From Elephas maximus indicus (Eukaryota; Chordata; Mammalia; Proboscidea; Elephantidae), in the NCBI RefSeq assembly GCF_024166365.1, contig NC_064827.1, positions 51,116,635-51,180,634 of the forward strand: a stretch of DNA of 64,000 nt. Direction: 5' to 3'. Positions 21,270-34,244 of the stretch are shown piece by piece (positions within the stretch are counted from its first letter, which is position 1; every line of letters starts with the position of its first letter). The position numbers and the translations under genes are program-made. The notes under the pieces were generated by a model that was not told where the DNA came from, ran no database searches, and was given only the letters and a program-made list of their open reading frames with translations.

Positions 21270-24200
21270 TACAAAATGACAACAATAAACTCACACCTAT
21301 CAATAATCCTACTGAATACAAATGGCCTAAATACACCCATAAAGGGACAGAGAGTGACAGAATGGATTAAAACATAGGATCCATCAATATGCTGTCTACA
21401 AGAGACACATCTTAGAAACAAAGACATAAATTTATTAAAAATCAAAGGTTAGGAAAAAATATATCCAGAAAACAGCTACAAAAAAGCCCAGGAGTGGCAA
21501 TACAAATCTCAGATAAAATAGACTTTAAAACAAAATCCACCATAAAGGACAAATAAGGGCATTATATAATAAAGGGACAACCCACCATGAAGACATAACC
21601 ATAATAAACACCTAAGAACCCAAAGACAGGGCTCCAAAATACATGGAGCAAACTCTAACAGCACTGAAAAGAGAAATTGAGAGTTCCACAATAATAGTAG
21701 GAGACTTCAACATACCACTCTCCATAAAGGACAGAAGATCTAGAAAGAAACTCAATGAAGATACAGAATATCTAAAAGTCACAATCAACCAACTTGACCT
21801 CATAGATATGTATATATAGAACACTCCACCCAACAGCTGCAAAGTACACACTCTTTTCCAAAGTACATGGAACATTCTTCAGAATAGACCACATCTTAGG
21901 CCACAAAGCAACCCTCAACAAAATCCAAAATATTATGATAATACAAAGTATCTTCCCTGATCACAATGCCATCAAAGTAGAAATTAATAACAGGAAGAGC
22001 AAGGAAAAAAATCAAATACATGGAAACTGAATAACACCCTGCTTAAAAACCACTGGGTAATAGAAGAAATCAGAGATGGAATCAAAAAAATTCCTAGAAT
22101 TTTTCAAACAAGAGTGAAAACACATCATACCAAAACTTTTGGGACGCAGCAAAGGCAGTGCTCAGAGGTCATTTATAGCAATAGAAGCACACATCAAAAA
22201 GAAGAAAGTGACAAAATCAAAACATTAGCTACACAACTCAAACGAATAGAAAGAGAAGTCCACCAGAAGAAAGGAAACAATAAAGATCAGAGCAGGAATA
22301 AATGAAATAGAGAATACAAAAACCATAGAAAGAATCAACAAGACCAAAAGTTGGTTCTGTGAAACGATCAACAAACCATTGGCCAAACTGACAGGAGAAG
22401 ATGCAAATAACAAAGAAGAAATGAAATGGGGGACATTACAACAGACCCAACTGAAATAAAAAAGATCATAACAGAGTACTATGAAAAACTATACTCAAAC
22501 TAATTTGAAAACCTAGAGGAAATGGACAAATTTCTGGAAACACATTACCTGCCCAAACTAACACAAACTGAAGTTGAAAATCTGAACAGACCCATAACAA
22601 GAGGAGAGATTGAAAATGTAAAAAAAAAAAAAAAAACTCCAACAACAACAACAAAAAAGCCATGGCCTAGATGACTTCACTGGAGAATTCTACCAAACAT
22701 TCAGAGAAGAGGTTACACTAGTATTTCTCAAATCATTTCAGAACATAGAAAAGGAAAGGATACTTCTGAATTCATTCTGAATTCATTCTATGAAGCCTGC
22801 GTAACCCAGATACAAAAACCAAAGACTCCACAAAAAAAGAAAATAACAGACCAATATCTCTCATGAATAAAATACAGACGCAAAAATACTCAACAAAATT
22901 CTAGCCAATAGCATTAAGCATCATATCAAAAAATAATATACCATGACCAAGTGGGATTCATACCAGGTATGCAAGGATAGTTCAACATCAGAAAATCAAT
23001 GTAATCCACCCCATAAATAAAAGATTCACAAGATCATCTCGATTGATGCAGAAAAGGCATTTGACAAAGTACAACACACATTCTTGATAAAAACTCTCAG
23101 TAAAATAGTTATGGACGTGAAATCTCTCAACATATTAAAAGGCATCCACACAAAACAAACAGCTGATGTCATTCTTAATGGAGAGAGGCTGTCTTAGTCA
23201 TCTAGTGCTGCTATAAAAGAAATACTCACAAGTGGATGGCTTTAACAAAGAGAAATTTATTCTCTCACAGTCTAGTAGGCTACAAATTCAAATCCAGGGT
23301 GTTAGCTCCAGGGTAAGGCCTCTCTCTGTTGGCTCTGGAGGAAGTTCCTTGTGATGCCTCAGTCTTCCCTTGGTCTGGGAGCATCTCAGCACAGGAACCT
23401 CAGGTCCCAAGGACGCCCTGTGCTCCCAGGACTCCTTTCTTGGTGGTATGAGGTCCCCATGTCTCTCTCCTTGATTCTTTCTTTTATATCTCAAAAAAAG
23501 AGATTGGCTTAAGAGACTACGTAATCTTGTGGACCTCATCAATGTAACTGCTGCTCATCCATCTCGTTACATCATAGTGATAGGATTTACAACATATAGG
23601 AAAACCACATAAAATGGTGGACAATCACATAAAATGGTGGGCAATCACACAACACTGAGAATCATGGCCTAGGTAACTAGACAGATATTTTGCAGGGGAC
23701 ACAATTCAATTCATGACAGAGGCTTAAAACATTCCTGTTGAGAACAGGAACAAGACAAGGATGCCCTTTATCACCACTTCTATCTAACATTGTACTGGAA
23801 GTCCTAGCTAGAGCAATAAGGCAAGGAAAAGAAATAAAGTGTACCCAAATTTGTAAGGAAGAAGTACAACTGTCCGTATTTGTGGATGACATGATACTCT
23901 ACAAAGGTATCTCAAGACTCCACGAGAAAACTACTGGAACTAATAGAAAGATTCAGCAGAGTAGCAGTATGTAAGGTAAACATACAAAAATCTCTCAAAT
24001 AAAGAGAACGACAAAAAGGACATCAGGAAAACAATACCATTTATAATAGCCCCCCCCCCAAAAAAATACTTAGGAATAAATCTAACCACGAATGGTTAGG
24101 TTTCTATACAAAGAAAATTAAAAAACACTACTGCAGAAAAACAAGAGAGACCTGCGTAAATGGAAAAACATACCATGCTCATTGATAGGTAGACTTAACT

Positions 24201-25566
24201 TTGTGAAAGTGTTAATTCTACCCGGAGCAATCTACAAATACAATGCAATCCAGATCCGAACACCAACAGCATTCTTTAAAGACATGGAAAAACTAATCAT
24301 TAACTTTATATGGAAAGGGAAGAGGCCCTGGTTAATTAAAGCACTATTGAAGAAGAAGAATAAAGTAGGAGGACTCGTACCATCTGACCTCAGAACCTAC
24401 TATACAGCTATGGTAGTCAAAACAGCCTGGAACAACGACAGATATATTGACCAATGTAACAGAATTGAAAATCCAGATGTAAATTCATCTACCTACAGTA
24501 ACCTGATATTCAACAAAGACCCAAAATTCATCAAATGGGGAAGAGACAGTCTTGTTAACAAATGGTGGGGCAAAACTGGATTTCATCTGCAAAAAAATGA
24601 AACAGGACCCATACCTCACACCATACACAACAACTAATTCAAAATGGTTCAAAGACCTAAATATAAAACCAAAAACTATAAAGATCTTAGAAGAAAAAAT
24701 GGGATCAACCCTAGAGGTCCTAATATACAGTGTTAACAGAATACAAACCATAACTAAAAATACACAAACACCAGAAGACAAGCTAGATAACTGGGATCCT
24801 CTAAAAATTAAACACTTATGCTCATGAAAAGACTTCACCAAAAGGGTAAAAATAGAACCTACAGTCTGGGAAAAAAAAATTTGACTATGTCAAATCCAAC
24901 AAAGTTCTAATCTCTAAAATCTATAGGAAATCCAACACCTCTACAACAAAAAAGACAAATAATCCAATTAAAAAATGGCCAAAGGATACCAAAGAAGATA
25001 TTCAAGTGGCTAACAGGCACATGAGGAAATGCTCATAATCACCAGCCATTAGAGAAATGCAAATCAAAACCACAATGAGATACCATCTCACCCCAACATT
25101 ACTGGCACAAACCAAAAAAACAGGTAATGACAAATGTTGGAGAGGCTGTGGGGAGATTGGAACTCATGCACTGCTGGTGGGAATGCAAAATGGTACAACC
25201 ATTTTGGAAACTAATATGGTGCTTCCTTAAAAGTCTAGAACTAGAAATACCGTATGATCCAGCAATCCCACTCCTAGGAATATATCCTAAAGACTAAGAG
25301 CCGTCACACAAATAGACTTATGCACATCCATGTTCACTGCAGCATTGTTCACAATAGCAAAAAGATGGGAACCACCTAGGTGCCCATCAACAAATGAATG
25401 GATAAACAAACTATGGTACAAACACACAGTGGAATACTACACAACAATAAAGAACAATGATGAATCTGTGAAGCATCTCACAACATGGATGAATCTGGAG
25501 GGTGTTATGCTGAGTAAAATAAGTCATTCACAAAAGGACAAATATTCTATGAGACTACTACTATAA
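21270..25566 (+). pseudogene. L1 ORF2 (endonuclease-reverse transcriptase), broken
   Basis: Endonuclease remnants (CCLQETHL near 21393) lead into reverse transcriptase. The conserved [16 protein letters not shown] lies near 23740, and the catalytic YADD-type box reads FVDDMILY near 23880. The piece at 24182-24637 is the longest intact frame and includes MIGRLNFVKVLILPG and FIWKGKRPW. A C-terminal piece follows at 25330-25566. The frame is split by an LTR at 23190-23718 and by many stops. Confidence 0.9.
23190..23718 (-). mobile_element. Solo MaLR-like LTR inside L1 ORF2
   Basis: Reverse LTR of 529 bp, from TGTCTTAGTCATCTAGTGCT to GAATTCATGACA, with perfect 5 bp duplication GAGGC at 23185-23189 and 23719-23723. 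It separates the L1 stretch ending GGAGAGAGGC from the stretch starting GAGGCTTAAAAC, which are continuous in L1. The LTR therefore arrived after this L1. Confidence 0.95.
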
Positions 25567-26529
25567 AAACTCGTGAAAAGATTTACACACAAAAAGAAAC
25601 AATCTTTGATGGTTATGAGGGAGGGAAGGAACGGGGATGGAAAAACACTAAATAGATAATAGATAAGTGGTAACTTTGGTGAAGGGTAAGACAGTACACA
25701 ATACTGGGGAAGCCAGCACAGGCAAGGTCATGGAAGCGCCATAGACACATCCAAACTCCCAGAGGGACCAAGTTACTGGGCTGAGGACTGTGGGGATCAT
25801 GGTCTAGGGGAACATCTAGCTCAATTGACATAACATAGTTTATAAAGAAAATGTCCTTTATTCTACTTTGGTGAGTAGTGTCTGGGGCCTTAAAAGCCTG
25901 TGAGCAGCCATCTAAGATACTCTACTTGTCCCGCCCCATCAGAGCAAGGGAGAATGAAGAAAACAAAGGACCCAAGGGCAAGATTAGTCCAAAGGACTAA
26001 TGGACTGCAACTACCACAGCCTCCACCAGAATGAGTCCAGAACAACTAAATGGTGTCCAGCTACCACCACCGACTGCTCTGACAGGGATCACGATAGAGG
26101 ATTCCGGACAAAGCTGGAGAAAAATGTAGAACAAAATTCTAGCTCACACGCGCACACAAAAAGACCATTTTTACCGGTCTGACAGAGACTGAAGAAACAC
26201 CAAGAACATGGCCCCCTAGACATTCTCTAAGCTCAGTAATGAAGTCACTCCTAAGGTTCACCCTTCAGGCAAAGATTGGACAGGCCCATAAAACAAAAAG
26301 AGACTAAATGAGTACATCAGCCCAGGAGCAAGGATGAAAAAGCAGGAGGGGACAAGAAAGCTGCTGATGGGGAATCTAAGGTCAAGAAAGGGAGAGTGTT
26401 GACATGTTGTGGGGTTGGCAACCAATGTCACAAAACAATATGTATATTAATTGTTTCATGAGAAGCTAGTTTGCTCTGAAAAAACTTCATCTAAAGTACA
26501 ATAAAAAATGAAGAAAGAAAAATACATGC

Positions 26530-27186
26530 TTTTTATTGGGGCTGATACATTGACAGCCACATGCAGGGAGTGGTCCCCCTCAGCAGGAGGTCTTCTAGAG
26601 ACAAGTAGCACAGGGAGCCACCAGAAGAGGAAGAGGGCATGAAAAACCCCCAGGGAAGAGGAGAAAGAGGAGAGAGGAACTTACATGTACCTTTACACAA
26701 TGTCTTCTTACAGCAGTGTGGGGAATCTCTTGGTCAGAGAACTTCAAGAGCAGTAGCACTTAACCACTATGCCACCAGGGTTTCCAGTAGCACTTTAGGA
26801 TCCTTGTAACTACGAGATTGCATGTTATCTCCCATGGCAGATATTGGGTGCAATTTAGTGGGGTGTGTAAAGCAGGTTGGCTCTAAGTGGTAAACATCTG
26901 CTTATTTTGGGTTATTTTTAAAACAATTGGTGTTTACCAATTTGAGTTTGGTGCTTGTGGGCTTTTTTTTTTTTTAACAGGCCTAGGCTTGCTCTGAAGA
27001 AAGAAGTAAACAACTTGGAGCCAATACACAGAGGTTATTTTTTACTCATTTATATAATACTAGGTAGCTTGTTTTACCGTGATGGTGACATTGTTGATTT
27101 TCAAAGGAATCACCAAGCTGGGGAGGCAGGGATGGGAATAGGACAAGTTAAAACATCGTAACACTTGCTCTTCTTATCAAGCTTCA
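26530..27186. other. Intergenic, one small SINE remnant
   Basis: A 40 bp reverse SINE head (CACTTAACCACTATGCCACC) lies at about 26758-26788. Nothing else recognised. Confidence 0.5.
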
Positions 27187-27563
27187 GTCATTTTCTTGAA
27201 TAAACATTCCTTCTATTATTATAAGACTTTGGTTAATTTCCACAGTTCTGAAAAACGTTGATTTTGGCGATTTTTGCCAGTACTCTCTCTTTATTTATTT
27301 ATTTATAACAGAATGGCAAATATTTGGAGGTCTTTTTCATCCATTCCCATTAATGTCTGGCCAGAATGGCAAAATGTTTTCTAAAACATTTTCTGTACCA
27401 TGTTACATCCCCACAAGAAATGCCTGAGTTTAAATTACTCTACACTCCCGGCAACACTTGGTATTGTCAGTTTTTCTTTGTTTTTTCTTTTATTATACTC
27501 ATTCTAATAGCTATCTAGTGGTATCTCATCATGGTTTTAATTGACATTTCCCTAAATACTAAT

Positions 27564-27731
27564 GCGCCCCTGGTGACACCGTGGTTAAGAGCTTAACTGG
27601 TAACCAAAAGGCTGGCAGTTTGAATCCACCAGCTGCTCCTTGGAAGCCCTAGGGACAGTTCTACTCTGCTGTGAGTTGGAATCGATTCGACGGCAACAGG
27701 TTTGGGTTTTTTTTTTTTTTTTTTTGGTTTA
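27564..27731 (+). mobile_element. AfroSINE in old L1
   Basis: Head GCGCCCCTGGTGACACCGTG, tail ATTCGACGGCAACAGGTTTG followed by about 20 T. Confidence 0.9.
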
Positions 27732-28037
27732 AATAGTAATGATGCTGAGCATCTTATCCTATGCTTTTTGCCATTCATTCATCTTTTGTTGAAATGTCTC
27801 TTTAGATTAGGTGCCCATTTTTATTGTTTTTTGTTTGATTGTTTTCTTATTGGTAAGTTGTGAAAGTTTTTTTTCATTATATATTCTGGACATAAGTCTT
27901 TGCCAGAAATATGATTTGCAAATACTTTCTTCAATTCTGTGGCTTCTGTTTTCATTCTCTTAACAGTATCACTCACAATTAAGTTTTTAATTTTTATAAA
28001 GTCAAGATTTTTTTTCTTTTATGTATTACTGTGCCTT

Positions 28038-28200
28038 TGGTGGAGACCTGGTGGCACAGCAGTTAAGAGCTTGGCTGCTAACCAAAAGGTCAATAGTTTG
28101 AATCTACCAGTCGCTCCTTGGGAACCCTATGGGGCAGTTCTACTCTGTCCTGTAGGGTCACTGGGCGTCAGAATTGCCTTGATAGATGTGCAGGTTTTCT
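28038..28200 (+). mobile_element. AfroSINE in old L1
   Basis: Head GGAGACCTGGTGGCACAGCA, box B region ATAGTTTGAATCTACCAGTC, tail GGCGTCAGAATTGCCTTGAT. The last part is diverged. Confidence 0.88.
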
Positions 28201-28814
28201 CCAAGCTTTTCTTCTAGAACTTCTATAGTTTTATGTCTTATATTTAGATCTATTTTTCTGCATATCCAATTGTTTCAGCACCATTTGTCAAAAAGATTGT
28301 TCTTTCTCCATTGAAATTTCTTTGCATATTTGTAAAAAATAAGTTCACTATTCTTGCATCTAGTTCTGGGCTCTCTCTTCTGTCCCTCTGACTGATAAGC
28401 ATATCTTTTCACCAACACTTCGTTATCTTGATTTCTGTAGCTATTGTATTAGGTCTTGAAATGAGATAGTGTAGATGATCAACTTCATTCTAATTTTTCA
28501 AAATTATTTTGGCTATTTGAGCTACTTTGCCTTTTCATATACATTGTAGCATCAGCTTGTCAATATCAACAAAAAAATCTTGCTGGAATTTTCATAGATA
28601 AAATTGGGAAGAATTACATATTGATATTATCAAATCTTCCAATCCATGGGCATGGTATATCCCTCCATTTATTTTTGATTTCTTTCATCACAGTTTTGTA
28701 GTTTTCATCATATATAGATCCTGCACATATTTTGTTAGATTTATAACTATTTCATTTTTTTGCTACTGTTGTAAATGGTATTGATTTTTTGGTTGAAGGG
28801 TTTAAATCCCTCTC

Positions 28815-30450
28815 TAAGCAATTGATAGAATAAACTTGACGAAAATCAGTAAAGACATCAATTTAAACAAAATTATCAATAACATTGACCTAATTGCTAT
28901 TTATAGAACACTAAACTCAACAAGTACAGAATACATAATTAGCTGAGTTTTTTATAAATTGATTTATTAGAATTCTTTATATATTCTGAATAATAATTCC
29001 TAATCAGTTTTATGTATAGTATAAATCTATTGCAAGTTAGCTGCTTGTATTTTAAAGTTTTATTATGAAATATTTGGCTTATCAGAAATTCTTAATATTA
29101 AGGAAGTTTAATTTACTAATAGTTTAAGTTTACACTTTTTTTATGGTCTTTTCGTCACCTCAAAAAAAAAATCCAATACCTTTATGGTTATAGTTCTTTT
29201 ACTTTCTTGTCATGTAAACTCTCTAATGCTCTGTCATATAGCTATCTCTATAGCCCCTGTGAATCAGATGGGGAGGGGATGAGAATCAGTGGGGAATTTG
29301 GTGTCCCTCAAATCCTGAAAAATGAGATTGAGCCCTAGAAAAAGAATTTTATTACCATTTGTATGCCCCAGCTGATGTGGCCTCAGAAAAGAGATCATTT
29401 GCTAACGCAGGGTCCTTTAACTCTGACTTCTTTATTTGTAGAGGAAAAAAGAGGAAAGACATGCCTAAATGCTGCTGACAGAGGTCAAACAACTTGGTTA
29501 TATAGAAAATTCATAAAACATGTCAGTAAAATGTAGGGGCTATCCCTGGGAGCTAGAGATTTAGAAAGAATAGAAAATTAAAAAAGGGAAATCAGGAGGA
29601 GGCTGGATTCAATAAATTTAAAAAGTTAATCAGAAACTAGAGCAAGAAGTGGGCAGTAAGCTGGCACTTCTCTTCATTTAGCTCTGTTAGGCTGCAAAAG
29701 ACATATTTGATGTTTTGACCTTCAGGGCAACTCTAGGTAGAATATAGTTCTTCCTTCACTGCTGGAAAAGAAGGTTAAAGAGGAAAAAGATACTTTCCAA
29801 GTGCATGTGTTATGTTCAACAAGATATGCCATAAACTGGACCATAAAACAAATCTCAATAAAGGTAAAAACATTGAAATCATAGGGCATATTCTCTGACC
29901 AAAATGGGATTAAATTAGGAATCAATAAGATATATAGAACCGACCCCCCAAATATTTAAAAATCAGACACAGTTCTAAATAATCCATGGATCAAAGAAGA
30001 AATCACATGGGAAATTAGAAAATATTTCAAACTGAATAATAGTGAAATCACAACATGAAAAATTTTGTATTATGAAGCTAAAGCTAAAAAGAAAAGTTTA
30101 TAACTTTAAAGACTTAGAATGGTCTAAAATAATGACCCAAGGCTCTGCCTTATGAAGCTAAAAACAGAAGAGCAAAGTATACTCAAAGGAAGAAGAAAGG
30201 AAATAAGAATGGATACCAATGACATTAAAAAATAGACAAAAGTTGATTCTTTGAGAGGATTAACAAAAGTGATAAACTGCTAGCTAGACTGATCAAGTAA
30301 AAAGAGAGACAGAACACAAATAACCTATAACCAAAATGAAAGATCTACAGATCCAATAACATTAAAAGGCAAATAAGGGAATATTATGAACAACTTTATG
30401 CCAATTTGGTAATTTAGATAAAATGAATAATTATTTTGGAAAATACGATT
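28815..30450 (+). mobile_element. Patchwork of old L1M fragments
   Basis: 28815-28960 and 29790-30450 read as forward L1 ORF2 (AACATTGACCTAATTGCTAT; AAGTATACTCAAAGGAAGAA; GAATATTATGAACAACTTTA). Between them 28965-29215 resembles reverse L1 (GAATTCTTTATATATTCTGA). The part 29220-29785 is unassigned. Confidence 0.65.
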
Positions 30451-30454
30451 TGCT

Positions 30455-30957
30455 GAAGAATTGTTCCGGTGTAAAGATTAAACAGACATGGTATTGGATG
30501 CAAAGCATGATCCTGGATTAAATCCTGCAACAGGGGTGAAGGTGGTATCAGGATCATTATTGGGACATTGGTGAAATTTGGATATGGGCAGTGTATGACT
30601 AGCGTTGCATCAGTATTAAATATCTAGAGTTTGATATTTCATGAGCGAAATCAGAGCTTTGGTGGTCGTTACACTCTGCTACTGTACAACCAAGATTAAC
30701 TTTGAAATTCTATGGAATCAGAAGCTAACTTTAGAGACAGTACTTTTGAAATTGGACGCCATTCAAGTAAAAACTTGCAGGACTTTTGCATTGTGAAACA
30801 ACCCAGTGAAAATGGAAAGATGGAAAACCAATCCCAGATAAGACTGAGTTCATACATTTTCAGGGTACTGTACCTGACCTTTTGTGCTTTAAAATACACA
30901 GAACACATGATAGTGGGATTATAAATGAAAGATGCAGAACCAAGTCATTCCTAGATT
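30455..30957. other. Unassigned old repeat-like sequence
   Basis: The part at 30560-30640 (GGGACATTGGTGAAATTTGG) resembles an old dispersed mammalian repeat that I cannot name. Short open frames on both strands at 30696-30924 have no family signature. Confidence 0.35.
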
Positions 30958-30959
30958 TA

Positions 30960-31160
30960 AAGAGCTCTGATGGCACAATGGTTAAGTGTTCGGCTGCTAA
31001 CTCAAAGGTCAGCAGTTTGAAAGCAGGAGAAAAGACCTGGTGATCTGCTCCCATAAAGATCACAGCCTAGGAAACCCTATGGGGTCGTTCGACTGTCCTA
31101 TAGGGTTGCTATGAATTGGAATCACCTTGAGGCGCACAACTTGAGGCACACAACAACAAC
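30960..31160 (+). mobile_element. AfroSINE, long subtype
   Basis: Head AGAGCTCTGATGGCACAATG, middle block CTGGTGATCTGCTCCC, tail CTATGAATTGGAATCACCTT, then CAACAACAAC. Confidence 0.88.
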
Positions 31161-31341
31161 GTAATGTCTTCCGCTTCTGGGTAGGATGGAGTTTTATGGC
31201 AGACCAATAATTTAAAAACCTAATAGATAAAAAATACATATAAAAGCAAAAAACTGGGCACAATTTAAATATCCAATAATAGAATATTGGTTGAATAATT
31301 GTATAGCATCCAACTGTGGAATAATATGCTATTAATCAAAA

Positions 31342-31685
31342 GGATCCGTGTTGGCACAGTGCTTAAGTACTCAGCAGCAGACCTAAAGTCGGTGGTTCGA
31401 ACCTAGCTTCCATAGAGTTAAGACCAAAAACCAAACCGTTGTCATCAAGTCAATTCTGACTCACGTCGACTCTATAGGACAGAGTAGAACGGCCCCATAT
31501 GGTTCCCAGAAGTGGCTGGTGGATTCAAACTGCCAGTCTTTTGGTTAGCTGCCCGAGCCATGAACCACCATACCACCAAGGCTCCCTGTAAAGATCACAA
31601 TTTAGGAAACCCTCTGGGACAATTCTGCTCTGTCCTATGGGGTTGGTATGAGTTGGAATTCGACTCAAGGGCAACGAGTTAGCGG
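31342..31685 (+). mobile_element. AfroSINE containing a reverse AfroSINE
   Basis: Forward SINE head (GATCCGTGTTGGCACAGTGC) to about 31416 and tail from about 31587 (TGTAAAGATCACAATTTAGG ... GAGTTGGAATTCGACTCAAG). The inner reverse SINE at about 31417-31586 runs from AAACCAAACCGTTGTCATCA to CATACCACCAAGGCTCC. Confidence 0.88.
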
Positions 31686-31689
31686 GGTG

Positions 31690-32378
31690 CTATTAATCAA
31701 ATTTGTTATTCTTGAGATTATTTAAAAATAAGGAGAAATGCTCATAATGTGAAGTGGGTGGGATGTTGGAGGAATAATGTCAAATATTAAATTGTAAAAG
31801 ACAATTTTTTTTTTCATTTGGAAATACAGTAGAATGTTAAAGGTGATTATCTGAGTGGCAGGATAGATTTTTTTTTTTTTTACCTGTCCCAATTTTCTAA
31901 AAAGAATGTGTATTGCTTTTTATAATTAGAAAAAATATGTTAAAATATACGGGAGTAAAAGAGCAAAATCTGTTTTATACTTCTTGAAACTTATTGTTTA
32001 TGTAAGACCATTCCTATTGATCCTACACCTCTATTTTAATGGGAGATTTTATACAACTCGGCATACCTACTGACCTTATAGGAGATCCAACTAAATAAAA
32101 TCAGCTGATACCAGTTATATAGTAACCATTCATTTATTTTTGAAAGTAAGCATTCTTAAATCACGTATGTTTGCTTACCTCAATACCTCAATAAACAAAT
32201 TAGCAAACCAAATTGGATCTGTTCAGGGAAACCAAAGGTCATTCAATGTACTCAACTATAAACCAGTGACGCCCTCTAGAGTTACTGATGGAAACGCAGT
32301 TAACCTTCCTTGCTACATTTACCAAAACTGATGCTTTAAGTGGTGATATCCGTCTCTCACCTCAAACACCACCTGAGA
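31690..32378. other. Intergenic, nothing recognised
   Basis: AT-rich, with two T-runs near 31806 and 31869. A 63-codon open frame at 32140-32331 has no signature. Confidence 0.4.
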
Positions 32379-32497
32379 GTGTATTAGAAATGCATTAGAC
32401 CAGGATTCACTCCACATCTACTGAATTCGTATCTGCATTTTAAAAAGACCCCCAAGTGACTCACACGCACTCTAAATTTTGAGAAACAGTGCTCTAG
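32379..32497. mobile_element. MER5-like hAT DNA transposon remnant
   Basis: Contains TCTACTGAATTCGTATCTGC and GACCCCCAAGTGACTCACAC, ending AAATTTTGAGAAACAGTGC, the pattern of MER5A/B elements. Confidence 0.7.
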
Positions 32498-32499
32498 GA

Positions 32500-33398
32500 T
32501 GCTCTAGATTACAAAAAAGTAATTTCTTCTGCCTGAACACTTACTGAAGCCTGGTTTTTGCAGTCACTTCTCCAGCTGTAACCAAGCCTTCTTCCACACT
32601 GACCTCCCCATCCCTTACTTTCATCTTATCCTTTGCAGGTTTTTCTGTCTCCAGATCAGAATTAAAAGTTGCATGGATAACCAAATCTTGTATGTATAAT
32701 TCAAACATTTCCATGCTGTATGCCTTTTCTGTGTAGTAGAAGCAGAAGGGGCATAATTATGACAGCTCCAGGGCTCCAAATACTGACACTCAAGACATTT
32801 ATGAGGTTCTTAAAGGCAGTTTAACTGAAAATCTGATTGTATGCTGAGGATACTTACAAGCCATGACTATACTGTAATTAATTTTTCTAATAGATATGCT
32901 AGAACTTACATATCCAATTGGATTTTGCCCTCTTCAGGAGTCACCTTGGGAAAGAGAATAAACGCCTTTTCTTTTGTTTAAAACTTTTCTATCAGAATTA
33001 TTAGTGGAGCCAAGATCAAACAATTTAAGAAATTCTTTCCCCATCTCATTTAGTTTGACCAAAAACAATGCCTAATTTAATCACTAATTTTGTCATTCAG
33101 AACCACCTGGTTAACTCACTACTTGAATAATTTCCACAAATTAGGTACGCTAATGTACCAAGAACTACCACGCTACTGGCTACTCATATGTGTCACTGGT
33201 ACTAAGGCCACTCTTTTAAGAATTACAGAATTCATACAGGGTTTGAAATAAGCATTATCTCCTTTGAAGGGAGGAATATTCATTTAGAAATATAAAAATC
33301 TGATATGTCTACTATTAGAAAAAAATAAGCCACAGCACTTACTAGTTGGCATACATTCCAATTTTTCCAAAGTTATAATACTTATTTGAAGTATTACT
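32500..33398. other. Downstream of MRPL50, nothing recognised
   Basis: No recognised repeat, exon or RNA gene. Confidence 0.4.
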
Positions 33399-33404
33399 TT
33401 GCTC

Positions 33405-33665
33405 AGGGAATGGGGAAGATTTCAATGTGTTCCTCTTCTAAACTGTTCTGTTGCCCCAAGTGATTTTCAAATTGGGAGGCATATTGCTAGCAATAAGCTC
33501 ATCAGATTTATACCTATGCTGAACGTGGACATTGTGGAAGTCAACACTTCTGACTCTGCACATCTGATAAAGCCTCAAGTTAGGCAATACATGGCCCAAG
33601 CTATCAACTAGATGTGCCAAGAGACTAAACCTCAGATGATCATTTTCTAGGGAGACGTTCTGCCA
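33405..33665 (-). pseudogene. Partial duplicate of the MRPL50 last exon
   Basis: About 260 bp align by eye along their whole length with 34203-34466, the C-terminal half of the MRPL50 last exon plus about 45 bp of 3' UTR, about 800 bp upstream on the minus strand. Read in the same direction it keeps [22 protein letters not shown] and [10 protein letters not shown]. The real stop TGA is changed to AGA and the frame runs to a TAG six codons after KITWG. A single 3 bp deletion (CRVRDVLD to CRVRS-VD) keeps the frame. It has no start, no exon 1 and no evident promoter. It looks like a local segment duplication rather than a retrocopy, but both are possible. Confidence 0.9.
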
Positions 33666-34244
33666 ATTTTCACCATAAAAAAAAATTTACAACATACCAC
33701 ACACTTCAAGAAATCTCTTTAATTCTAAGAGAAATGAATACAGAATGCACAGTATCACTATTTCTACTTGTAAACAGTAATAGAAACAACTTCATGTAAT
33801 AAGCAACAGAGCCTTTTATGTCTTTTATAAGTATCTAACCTGTTCCTTAGTTTTAAGAGTCCTAACATGATTAAAACATTTTCTTGCAACTACTATTTCA
33901 TGCCTATAAAGGGTAAAGTCCGTATCTGAACTTGTAATGGCCTCCTGTCTTACACCCAAGTTAACTGTAGTGTCCTCTAGAGAAGAATTTCATAAATTAT
34001 TAATGACCTGATTATATTAAATTAAAAAAAAAAAGATTTCACCAAAGGTGAAAAAAAAATTCCTGTTATTTGTCAATTCATGATGATATAAGAAAAAAAA
34101 AGATGATGCATCCTTCCATAGAAAAGGTGGGTTTAGAGATAACCTAGTAGTATTTCACATGGTAAAATATCAGAAGGTCTGATAACCCCATCCTGCTTGA
34201 GGGGGGACAGGGAAAGACTTCAATGTGTTCCTCCTCTGAATTGC
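33666..34244 (-). other. MRPL50: Probable MRPL50 3' UTR and downstream
   Basis: Follows the MRPL50 stop on the minus strand. ATTAAA on the minus strand at 33723-33718 is one possible poly(A) signal, 520 bp after the stop. A-rich patches lie at 34020-34105. Confidence 0.35.

Larger units (their letters stand above)
17986..26514 (+). mobile_element. Nearly full-length L1, inactive
   Basis: Runs from GGGTAGAGCCAACATGGCG to an AATAAAAAATG tail, 8.5 kb including a 529 bp LTR. Probable diverged target duplication: AAGAAAAAGATATGCA (17970-17985) against AAGAAAAATACATGC (26515-26529). Order is a 5' region with tandem monomers, ORF1, ORF2, and a 0.9 kb 3' UTR. Both frames carry many stops and frameshifts, so it is dead. 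The flanking genes are unaffected. Confidence 0.92.
27187..28800 (-). mobile_element. Old L1M fragment, reverse, with two SINE insertions
   Basis: Reverse complement of L1 ORF2 end sequence: GTGGTATCTCATCATGGTTT, GATTTGCAAATACTTTCTTC, CAGCACCATTTGTCAAAAAG and TCAAATCTTCCAATCCATGG occur in L1 order. Two forward AfroSINEs interrupt it. Confidence 0.85.

Noticed and set aside
24182-24637. A 151-codon open frame
   Set aside because: It is the L1 reverse transcriptase C-terminal part within a dead L1, not a host gene.
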